Part shown: positions 56,598 to 64,000 of the stretch, piece after piece
How positions within the stretch are numbered: the first letter of the stretch is position 1
How the letters are laid out: the number at the start of each line of letters is the position of its first letter
DNA from: Lepas anatifera
Lineage: Eukaryota; Arthropoda; Thecostraca; Lepadidae
Length of the DNA stretch: 64,000 nt
Direction of reading: 5' to 3'
NCBI GenBank assembly: GCA_034440635.1
Contig: JAOTON010001596.1
Coordinates: 1,699,501-1,763,500 of the forward strand
Notes under the pieces: generated by a model
The model's input: the letters and a program-made list of their open reading frames with translations, nothing else
Databases searched by the model: none
Told to the model about the DNA's origin: nothing
Program-made: the position numbers and the translations under genes

Positions 56598-58203
56598 GTA
56601 AGTACTGGGAGCCCGGAGACACAGCTTCACCGCTCCCCTCACTGTAAGCACTGGGAGCCCGGAGACACAGCTTCACCGCTCCCCTCACTGTAAGCACTGG
56701 GAGCCCGGAGACACAGCTTCACCGCTCCCCTCACTGTTAGTACTGGGAGGCCGGAGACACAGCTTCACCGCTCCCCTTACTGTAAGTACTGGGAGCCCGG
56801 AGGGGACAGCTTCACCGCTCCCCTTACTGTTAGTACTGGGAGCCCAGAGGCACAGCTTCACCGCTCCCCTCACTGTAAGTACTGGGAGGCCGGAGACACA
56901 GCTTCACCGCTCCCCTCACTGTAAGTACTGGGAGGCCGGAGACACAGCTTCACCGCTCCCCTCACTGTAAGTACTGGGAGCCCGGAGGCACAGCTTCACC
57001 GCTCCCCTCACTGTTAGTACTGGGAGCCCAGGGGCACAGCTTCACCGCTCCCCTCACTGTAAGTACTGGGAGGCCGGAGACACAGCTTCACTGCTCCCCT
57101 CACTGTAAGTACTGGGAGGCCGGAGGGACAGCTTCACCGCTCCCCTCACTGTAAGTACTGGGAGCCCGGAGGCACAGCTTCACCGCTCCCCTCACTGTAA
57201 GTACTGGGAGGCCGGAGGCACAGCTTCACCGCTCCTCACTGTAAGTACTGGGAGCCCTGAGGCACAGCTTCACCGCTCCCTCACTGTAAGTACTGGGAGC
57301 CCGGAGGCACAGCTTCACCGCTCCCCTCACTGTAAGTACTGGTAGGCCGGAGACACAGCTTCACTGCTCCCCTCACTGAAAGTACTGGTGGGCCGGAGAC
57401 ACAGCTTCACCGCTCCCCTCACTGTAAGTACTGGTAGGCCGGAGGCACAGCTTCACTGCTCCCCTCACTGAAAGTACTGGTGGGCCGGAGACACAGCTTC
57501 ACCGCTCCCCTCACTGTAAGTACTGGTGGGCCGGAGACACAGCTTCACCGCTCCCCTCACTGTAAGTACTGGGAGGCCGGAGACACAGCTTCACCGCTCC
57601 CCTCACTGTTAGTACTGGGAGCCCAGAGGCACAGCTTCACCGCTCCCCTCACTGTAAGTACTGGTAGGCCGGAGACACAGCTTCACCGCTCCCCTCACTG
57701 TAAGTACTGGGAGGCCGGAGGCACAGCTTCACCGTTCCCCTCACTGTAAGTACTGGGAGCCCGGAGGCACAGCTTCACCGCTCCCCTCACTGTAAGTACT
57801 GGTAGGCCGGAGACACAGCTTCACCGCTCCCCTCACTGTAAGTACTGGTAGGCCGGAGACACAGCTTTACCGCTCCCTTCACTGTAAGTACTGGTAGGCC
57901 GGAGGCACAGTTTCACCGCTCCCCTCACTTGTCTGGTGGCGGGCCAGCTCCCTACTGTAAATGTGCCCGCGCCCCCATAAATGATAGCCCACAAGCTTAC
58001 CGCTTCCTACTGTAGTACTGTGGCCGAGCCGCTTCACCGCTCCCCTCACTGTAAGTACTGGGAGGCCAGAGGCACAGCTTCACCGCTCCCCTCACTGTAA
58101 GTACTGGGAGCCCAGAGGCACAGCTTCACCGCTCCCCTCACTGTAAGTACTGGGAGCCCGGAGGCACAGCTTCACCGCTCCCCTCACTGTAAGTACTGGT
58201 AGG
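56568..58203 (+). repeat. 46-bp minisatellite duplicating exon end plus consensus 5' splice site
   Basis: About 35 copies of a 46-bp unit, CACAGCTTCACCGCTCCCCT followed by CACTGTAAGTACTGGGAGCC and CGGAGA. The first copy is the 3' end of exon 11. Most units keep a perfect GTAAGT donor; some carry GTTAGT, GAAAGT or GTAAGC. There is a degenerate stretch at about 57928-58040. Because 46 is not a multiple of three, using different copies would change the frame. Confidence 0.95.
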
Positions 58204-58440
58204 TCTGCAGATCTGGCACAGTCCAGGAGACTATCCGCTGGGACAGTTTCAACAACAATGTCCCAACTCTAGGGGTTTGGGAAGGCTGTGAAATACGCTC
58301 GTGGCAGTTAAAATTGAGTGTTCCGCTCATTCACACGATGGTTGTGCTTAAGTGCCTGGTGATCTTTTTCGCTTTGTCCTGTGCACACAATTTTACTTAT
58401 GTGATCGAGGTTTAGTCCAGAAAAATACGGATGAAGCTCA
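58204..58440. other. Intron 11 between array and retrotransposon; nothing recognised
   Basis: No exon or repeat identified. Confidence 0.35.
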
Positions 58441-58445
58441 GCGTC

Positions 58446-58583
58446 TGTAATAACTCTTGCTATGCCAGAAGTGTATTGGCCTCCTCAGCGGGTTGCGGAC
58501 TGGCCGCCCGGTCCACATCGCACAACAGCCCACCTCCCCAAGGCCAGAGGTGACAACACAGTGATGCCAATTAGTTCACCACA
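58446..58583 (-). repeat. 3' LTR of the Gypsy element
   Basis: 138 bp, no difference seen from the 5' LTR. Identity implies a recent insertion or recent gene conversion. Confidence 0.95.
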
Positions 58584-58598
58584 TTTGCTCCCCCTTAG
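58584..58598 (-). promoter_or_regulatory. Polypurine tract
   Basis: On the minus strand, AAGGGGGAGCAAA abuts the 3' LTR, as needed for plus-strand priming during reverse transcription. Confidence 0.75.
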
Positions 58599-58738
58599 AA
58601 AAGGAAGAACTTAGCAAAATTTAACAATATTAAGTGAATTTTCTCGCCTTCTGATATGTCACAGACAATATGATTCACATCACTACACAAATTGATATGA
58701 ACCTACCAAAATAAAGTTCTTCTAACCCGCACCGTGAG

Positions 58739-60640
58739 TCAGCAACGGAAAAATTCCGGCTTTCTCTTCACCCTAGTTGATCTTCGTAAGCTCACTCTTA
58801 TAGCATCACCATCCGCAGCCTGGGCAGCACCCGCATCACATTCCATTGGAGATGGCCCTTGAACACTAGGTGACTTAACAAGTTCAGTAACACTTTCACT
58901 GTTCTGTTTTGTCTCACAAGACTCGAAGTCTTCCGCGGAGTCACATCCATAGCGCATACTGTCACGATCTGCCAAGTTTTTAGGGGTTGGATTACCACTA
59001 TCACGCACATGTGTCTCTGGTTGCGCGAAAACAGCGCCCCTATATGGAGATTTTGGCATAGATGGCGGGACTGTCGCGCCAGAAGATAACGCTGCCGACA
59101 TGCTGCACGGACGCAGCTGGTTGAGATGCCGTCTCCAGCAGCGGCCGTCATCCAGCCGGATCTGAGCCATGGCACCACCGAGACGGCTCACCACGGCACC
59201 GGCGATCCAATCAGCGCCCCCGCCGTAGTTTCTCGCCCACACCCTGTCAGAGACGTTAATATTCTTAGGCTTCGAACTACAGTCATACTTGGTTTTCTGA
59301 GCTTCCATGCGGGTTTCCACACAATCGTGCAAATTTGGGTGCAATAAATGCAGACGGGTCTTCATTTCTCGTCCTCCAAACATCAGTGAAGCTGGTGTGA
59401 CTCCTGTAGTATTACTAGGGGTAGTTCTATGCTTAATCAGCCAGTTTGCCAGTTTGAGCTGCATATCACGGTCATTTCCCTTCTTAAGAGCGTATTTCAC
59501 CTCTTTTGCATACCTTTCTGCGAGTCCATTGCTAGCCGGCGAAAACGGCGCCGTTTTGACGTGTCGGATTCCGTTTTCTCTCACAAACCTTTGAAACTCT
59601 GCTCCGACGAAGGCCGGTCCGTTGTCGGTGACGACGGTGTCTGGCAGCCCAAACCTGGCGCACATCAGTCGAAACTTAGAAACCGTCATGGCAGAAGTTT
59701 GTGAGCTAGTAATCTCGGCTTCCACCCACTTGGACATAGCATCAACAACCACCAGCAAATATCGACCACCATCAATCGGTCCAGCATAGTCCAAATGGAC
59801 TCGGCTCCACGGCCTTTGTGGCCAAGACCACTGGCGCAGGTCAATCCTGGCTGGCAGGGGTCTTAACTGCTGGCAAGCCTGACAATTACGGACATGCTGC
59901 TCAATATCACCGTCGATTTTTGGCCACCAAACACAAGTGCGAGCCGCAGATTTCATAGCACTCACGCCTGGGTGGCCTCTGTGCAGCTCCTGCAACACGT
60001 ACTCACGTGCCTTGAATGGTACGACGACTCTGTTACCCCACAGAAGGACGCCCCTGACGACGTATAGCTCGTCTCTTCTCGACTCATACGGTTTAAAAAC
60101 CGGATCCTCCTGCCAAGCACCGTATCGAACAGCTGTCATCACCCTGCTGATGTCCGAGTCTCGAGCTGTCAAACGAGCGAGCTGGTTAGCGTCCATGCAC
60201 ATGCCATCTTCTACACTCCTTATTAGGCAGACAGTTTCCGCAGGCTCGTGCACATGATCTCTGGTAATGGGCAAGGGCAGTCGGCTGAGACCATCCACGT
60301 GAGCAATGGATCCCGTTGACTTGTACTCTATCTTGTAGTTGTAAGCTGACATACGAAGCGCCCAGCGCGCTATTCGTGAGGATGCCGTCGTTGGAATGTT
60401 TTCGTTTTCACCGAAGAGTTTGACTAGAGGCCGGTGATCCGTTATCAGAATGAACTTTTCGTTTCCGAACAAATATTGATGGAAAACAGTGACTCCGAAA
60501 ACTAGGGCTAAAGATTCCCTTTCGATCTGACTCATTTTTTTCTCACTCGTTGACAAGGCACGGGAGTGAAATCCTATTGGTTTCTCACTTCCGTCAGGAT
60601 ATCTGTGTGAGAGAATTGCTCCTATACCGTAGGAACTGGC
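58739..60640 (-). CDS. Gypsy RNase H-integrase segment (no own start)
   Basis: Open from about 60640 to the stop at 58739-58741 (605 codons counted from 60556). RNase H: DASSYGIGAIL, then IERESLAL and ITDHRPL. Integrase: zinc-binding H-H-C-C (HRGHPG, CQACQ; residues about 192, 195, 225, 228) and the DDE triad at about D256 (HLDYAGP), D311 (VTDNGPAF) and E347 (NGLAERYA), with a C-terminal DNA-binding-type block (DGRCWRRHLNQLRP). All catalytic residues are present. It is a domain block of a broken polyprotein and has no initiator of its own. Confidence 0.92.
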   Translation of the reverse strand, partial: ASSYGIGAILSHRYPDGSEKPIGFHSRALSTSEKKMSQIERESLALVFGVTVFHQYLFGNEKFILITDHRPLVKLFGENENIPTTASSRIARWALRMSAYNYKIEYKSTGSIAHVDGLSRLPLPITRDHVHEPAETVCLIRSVEDGMCMDANQLARLTARDSDISRVMTAVRYGAWQEDPVFKPYESRRDELYVVRGVLLWGNRVVVPFKAREYVLQELHRGHPGVSAMKSAARTCVWWPKIDGDIEQHVRNCQACQQLRPLPARIDLRQWSWPQRPWSRVHLDYAGPIDGGRYLLVVVDAMSKWVEAEITSSQTSAMTVSKFRLMCARFGLPDTVVTDNGPAFVGAEFQRFVRENGIRHVKTAPFSPASNGLAERYAKEVKYALKKGNDRDMQLKLANWLIKHRTTPSNTTGVTPASLMFGGREMKTRLHLLHPNLHDCVETRMEAQKTKYDCSSKPKNINVSDRVWARNYGGGADWIAGAVVSRLGGAMAQIRLDDGRCWRRHLNQLRPCSMSAALSSGATVPPSMPKSPYRGAVFAQPETHVRDSGNPTPKNLADRDSMRYGCDSAEDFESCETKQNSESVTELVKSPSVQGPSPMECDAGAAQAADGDAIRVSLRRSTRVKRKPEFFRC

Positions 60641-60865
60641 GTCACAAGCAAGACGACGGGTAGATTCAAATCAAAATGGGCCAAGACTCTGTCTGATGTT
60701 ATCAATTCTTTCGCCTTTTGGAAAGCCTGCTGTTCCACCGGGCCCCATTTCCAAACAACGTCTTTCCTGAGCAATTCATGTAGAGGTGCCAAAATTGCAG
60801 ACCGGTTAGGCAGGAAACGTGCGTGGTAGTTCAAAATTCCCAAAAAAACTCTTCAGTTCCGAGAT
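60622..60865 (-). pseudogene. Broken pol segment between reverse transcriptase and RNase H
   Basis: Conserved connection-domain text (GILNYHARFLPNRS, then WKWGPVEQQAFQKAKELI) lies in a frame different from both neighbours. Lesions seen: the TGA at 60866-60868, one extra base in the seven-A run at 60842-60848 (plus strand), and a further frame change near 60650-60662 just before the RNase H catalytic Asp block. As sequenced, no uninterrupted pol can be made. Confidence 0.85.
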
Positions 60866-62827
60866 TCACGTGGGCTCAGGGGCAGCATGTATTGCTCTCA
60901 CCTTTGTTTCCGCCGGGTGACACCCATCTGCGTCGATGCGGTGTCCGAGGTACTCCACTTCAGGTACGCAGAACTGGCACTTCTTCTCCGACAGCCTCAG
61001 GCCCGCCTCCTGGAATCTCTGCAGGACTTGTGAAGTGCGTTCCAGACATTCCTCTTCAGTTTTTCCACAAATTAAGACATCATCAAGGAAAATACACACA
61101 AACTGCAAGTCACTTCGAAGTTTTTCCATCTCCTTCTGAAACAACGACACGGCTGTGTTGACGCCGAAGGCGAGCCTCCGGTACCTCAGGGGACCTAGGT
61201 GAGTGCTGATCGTAAGGATATCCCTACTAGTTTCTTCTAAAACCAGCTGTTGGTATGCTTGACTATGATCGAGTTTTGAAAATACTCGACCCCCAGCCAG
61301 ACGAGCAAAAATGTCCTCTGTGCGTGGAAGGGGGTACTTCTCGATGTGCACCGCCTTATTTGCTGTCATTTTGAAATTTCCGCATATCCTCACGCTTTGG
61401 TCCGATTTGATAACCGGAACTATGGGAGCCCCCCACTCAGCATTAGGTACAGGCTCTAGAATTCCCATCTCTATTTCCTTTTTCAGCTGTTCGTCTACTT
61501 TGTCTCTCAGAGCAAATGGCAGCGGCCGAGGGCGGTAGAATTTCGGCGCCACGGTCCGGTCTATGTCCAGTTTTACTTTAACATTCTTCATCTCGCCCAG
61601 CCCTGGCTCGAAAACTCTGGAAAATCGTTCCTTCAGAGTGGACACCAGCGATGGTGTCTTACTCACCGAAAATATTTCGTTCCAGTCCAGCCGAATGAGA
61701 GAGAGCCAGTCCCTGCCGAGAAGATTAGGGCCGCTTCCCTTCGTAACGGTTAGTGGCAGCCACCACTCTCCAGGGCCGTACCTCACGTCCACCACCGACT
61801 GTCCGAGCACGGGAATCCGCCGCCCCGTGTATCCGCGAAGGATGGAGTCCGACGGCTGGAGCTTGACCTTGGGCTGCATCAACTTAAAAGTTTGCTCATT
61901 AATGATGGTGCAGGATGATCCAGTGTCCACTTCAAACTCTACTCCCGTGCCTTCAACTTCAACAGTTACCGTTACGGGCTTACTCTTGCTTTTTACTGAG
62001 TGGACATGTTTAATGTTTTCCACATCTGAATCGCTGTTATCAATCTGCTCTTGAACATTCTCTACGAACTGCGCCGAGCCCTGCCGAAAGTTTTTGTACT
62101 GAGTCCTGGATTTAACTTCTTCTTGGCGCACTGAAGAAGAATCCCGACAAACACGGGACAGGTGCCCGAGCTTACCGCATTTGTAGCAACGCGATGACGC
62201 GTGCCGGCACCGGGCCGGGTCATGCCGCCAGCCGCAGCGGTAGCAGCGGTCCCGCTCCATCTGCTGCACCTGGTGGACAGCAGCACTCTGCTCCGCTGGG
62301 ACAGGAGATGTGAGAACTTGGGCGTTCTTGACTGCAGCTTCCATGGAAAGGCAGAGCTTTTGTGCACGATCAAATGTTAAATCCTCCTCTGCCAAGAGCC
62401 GTCGTTGCATATGGTTATCATTCACTCCACAGACCAGCCTATCCTTCAACATTTCCTCCAGGCTAGCACCATACTGACAATGCTCGGTTAACTTCCGCAG
62501 CTCAGCTATATAAGCAGCAATCGGCTGACCTTCCTTCCGGTTGCAGGTATTGAAATAATACCGTGATACGGTGACGGATGGTTTTGGCTCCAAATGCTTG
62601 TTCAGCACCTCTAATATCTCTCCAAAGGTTTTATCTTTAACCTTCCCCGGGGCAGATAAGCTTCTAACCAGAGAAAACGTCTCCTTGCCACATACAGTAA
62701 GCAGCATGGATCTCTTTTTGTCATCATCAGTGATATCTTCCGCATCCAGGTAGAACTCAAATCTCTCTTTCCACTCTTCCCAGCTCTCACCTTGTTCAAA
62801 TGGTTGAATGAGCTTCGAGTCCGCCAT
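60866..62827 (-). CDS. Gypsy gag-protease-reverse transcriptase (truncated by a stop)
   Basis: 653 codons from an ATG 27 nt after the LTR. Gag-like helical region about residues 1-190; zinc knuckles CYRCGWRHDPARC (195-207) and CYKCGKLGHLSRVC (214-227); aspartic protease DTGSS at 301-305 with LLGRDWL at 369-375; reverse transcriptase from about 425 with FSKLDHSQAY (516-525) and the catalytic box FLDDVLI (580-586). Gag and pol are in one frame here, without a frameshift between them. The frame stops at a TGA (60866-60868) just where the RT connection domain should continue, so the polyprotein is cut short. The translation before the stop is otherwise intact. Confidence 0.93.
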   Translation of the reverse strand: MADSKLIQPFEQGESWEEWKERFEFYLDAEDITDDDKKRSMLLTVCGKETFSLVRSLSAPGKVKDKTFGEILEVLNKHLEPKPSVTVSRYYFNTCNRKEGQPIAAYIAELRKLTEHCQYGASLEEMLKDRLVCGVNDNHMQRRLLAEEDLTFDRAQKLCLSMEAAVKNAQVLTSPVPAEQSAAVHQVQQMERDRCYRCGWRHDPARCRHASSRCYKCGKLGHLSRVCRDSSSVRQEEVKSRTQYKNFRQGSAQFVENVQEQIDNSDSDVENIKHVHSVKSKSKPVTVTVEVEGTGVEFEVDTGSSCTIINEQTFKLMQPKVKLQPSDSILRGYTGRRIPVLGQSVVDVRYGPGEWWLPLTVTKGSGPNLLGRDWLSLIRLDWNEIFSVSKTPSLVSTLKERFSRVFEPGLGEMKNVKVKLDIDRTVAPKFYRPRPLPFALRDKVDEQLKKEIEMGILEPVPNAEWGAPIVPVIKSDQSVRICGNFKMTANKAVHIEKYPLPRTEDIFARLAGGRVFSKLDHSQAYQQLVLEETSRDILTISTHLGPLRYRRLAFGVNTAVSLFQKEMEKLRSDLQFVCIFLDDVLICGKTEEECLERTSQVLQRFQEAGLRLSEKKCQFCVPEVEYLGHRIDADGCHPAETKVRAIHAAPEPT

Positions 62828-62835
62828 CTCCGCCT

Positions 62836-62854
62836 GAGTTCCCTGGTCGCCAGT
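62836..62854 (-). promoter_or_regulatory. Candidate primer-binding site
   Basis: Two bases after the 5' LTR the minus strand reads TGGCGACCAGGGAACTC, starting with the TGG expected opposite a tRNA CCA end. The priming tRNA was not identified. Confidence 0.55.
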
Positions 62855-62992
62855 TGTAATAACTCTTGCTATGCCAGAAGTGTATTGGCCTCCTCAGCGG
62901 GTTGCGGACTGGCCGCCCGGTCCACATCGCACAACAGCCCACCTCCCCAAGGCCAGAGGTGACAACACAGTGATGCCAATTAGTTCACCACA
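62855..62992 (-). repeat. 5' LTR of the Gypsy element
   Basis: 138 bp, TGTGGTGAAC...GAGTTATTACA on the minus strand. It appears identical base for base to the copy at 58446-58583 and has TG/CA termini. It is very short for a Gypsy LTR. Confidence 0.95.
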
Positions 62993-62997
62993 GCATC

Positions 62998-63477
62998 TTT
63001 TTGAATTGGGAAGTTGTACTGTTCTAGAAAGGGCAGTGGCTAGTTTATCTCCAGAGAAGAGGGGCGGATATTTTAACTAGCTTCTCGATGTTTTCATCGA
63101 GGTTGGAAGTGTATTTCTGCTTTGGACATTCGGGTGTAAATCTAGCCAACACATGTGCAAAACTTGTTTTGAGACATCGTTAGCATTGAACAGCTGTTTG
63201 GTATCGGAGCAAATATTTGGGATAATTTGGGCGAATGCCGTATGTTCAATAACATGACATTCTTGACGGAGTCACTTCAGTTCCCCGGCAAGGGCTTCTC
63301 TGGGTCTGATTTGTTCAGCGGGACGAACCTGAGCTTTGACGAGAGCGATCAGTCTCATTGTGCTGTAGCATGCCCCTGCTTGTTGTTTATCGTGCCCGTA
63401 CGATTTTGTGGCAGCTCCTTCGCGGATGAGTTCTCGTGTGTCGAGTCCCTCCAGTAACCGTACCTGGTCCTGCGCAG
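62998..63477. other. Intron 11, last part; nothing recognised
   Basis: Ends with the acceptor of exon 12. No other exon is evident. Confidence 0.35.
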
Positions 63478-63601
63478 AGGACATCTCGGGAGGACTGGAG
63501 GCCCCCGCAGCCGCCGGCGCGCGCGCAGCGCTCCCTGTTGGCCGACTTCGAACGCGAGAGTCTCCACCGGCCCCCACTGGACACGGCCGACCTTCACACC
63601 G
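63478..63601 (+). CDS. Unrecognised coiled-coil gene, exon 12
   Basis: The acceptor TGGTCCTGCGCAG and donor CCG|GTGCGC, 124 bases, phase 0 in and phase 1 out. It encodes RTSREDWRPPQPPARAQ and RSLLADFERESLHRPPLD. The split codon is completed by exon 13 as Glu. The phase match between two independently chosen borders supports both. Confidence 0.82.
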
Positions 63602-63791
63602 GTGCGCTGACTATACAGGGCACGTGACACCACTCCCTGGTTTAATGACCATTTTTCCAAACAATTGGTACTAGTGGGATATGTTAAGGTGTTGGTAGAG
63701 CGTGTGTGAGTTGTGAGCGGCTCACTTTCTTTCTGTTTTACTATGTTCAGCTGATATTCGCGGCGAGTGACCTGCACTGTGTGCGTGGCAG

Positions 63792-63916
63792 AGTTTGATC
63801 GGCAGTGTGAGCAGCTGCAGTGGGCGGTGGAAGAAGGCAGAACCAAGATCCGGCGGCTCGAGGAAGAGATCTTTGAGCTGAAGTGCGGCCGGAAACAGAC
63901 CCGCGACCAGCAAGAC
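63792..63916 (+). CDS. Unrecognised coiled-coil gene, exon 13 (gene continues off the window)
   Basis: The acceptor GTGTGCGTGGCAG and consensus donor GAC|GTGAGT, 125 bases, phase 1 in and phase 0 out. It encodes FDRQCEQLQWAVEEGRTK, IRRLEEEIFELKCGRK and QTRDQQD, a strong charged coiled coil. There is no stop before the donor, so more exons lie beyond 64000. Confidence 0.85.
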
Positions 63917-64000
63917 GTGAGTGGTATTCCAGTCTTGTGTTCTCGTTGGATCGCCACAAACACAAGGAAGATAGGTCCCGAACGTAAGCGATGTTTCCGT

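Larger units (their letters stand above)
58446..62992 (-). mobile_element. Gypsy-class LTR retrotransposon, antisense in intron 11
   Basis: A full-length element on the minus strand: LTR, primer-binding region, gag-protease-RT frame, broken pol continuation with RNase H and integrase, polypurine tract, LTR. It is flanked by GCGTC (58441-58445) and GCATC (62993-62997), a 5-bp target duplication with one mismatch. The order protease-RT-RNase H-integrase defines the Ty3/Gypsy class. Two CCHC zinc knuckles and the integrase type suggest a Mag-like lineage (inference). No envelope-like frame is present. Confidence 0.95.

Noticed and set aside
54850..58203. CRISPR-like regular repeats
   Set aside because: Units are contiguous tandem repeats without unique spacers, in a eukaryotic gene.
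58446..62992. Treating the retrotransposon as an endogenous retrovirus with envelope
   Set aside because: No open frame with signal peptide or membrane segments exists between integrase and the 3' LTR; it is a plain Gypsy element.

Overview
This 64 kb window looks like a repeat-rich animal genome, most likely a marine invertebrate and possibly a crustacean-like arthropod; the taxon is inferred, not shown. The evidence is spliced GC-rich exons with GT/AG borders, tRNA-derived SINE-like units, an LTR retrotransposon of the Gypsy class, degraded non-LTR reverse transcriptases, many short inverted-repeat DNA elements with readable target-site duplications, and several satellites. There are no bacterial operons and no rRNA or canonical tRNA genes.

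Layout. 1-28.6 kb is mobile-element debris: two non-autonomous hAT elements with perfect 8-bp duplications, a family of TTAA-flanked elements, small CATAGGCGG-ended MITEs, SINE-like units, three reverse-transcriptase remnants and a GGCGCC-rich tandem array. One exon encoding the C-terminus of a Shroom-like ASD2 domain lies on the minus strand at 27.1-27.4 kb. 28.6-44.3 kb is a large inverted structure: two mirror-image arms flank thousands of bases of degenerate satellite with the core GAGCTTGGTCTCAG. TTAA elements have inserted into it, one copy sitting inside another copy of its own family.

46.6-64 kb carries the only extended host gene. I reconstruct thirteen plus-strand exons from an initiator ATG, and the gene runs off the right edge. 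The product is unrecognised: a low-complexity Ser/Pro/Arg-rich N-terminal half followed by coiled-coil segments, suggesting a cytoskeletal or centrosomal scaffold (inference). Two introns of this gene begin with minisatellites (61-bp and 46-bp units) that repeat the 5' splice site dozens of times. A 30-bp triplication ahead of another exon repeats an in-frame 3' splice site. A 4.5 kb Gypsy element with identical 138-bp LTRs sits antisense in the last large intron; its pol region is broken.

Only two host coding loci can be supported (the Shroom-like exon and the 13-exon gene). Nearly everything else is transposon or satellite, and most open frames across the satellites are by-products of repeat units close to a multiple of three bases.
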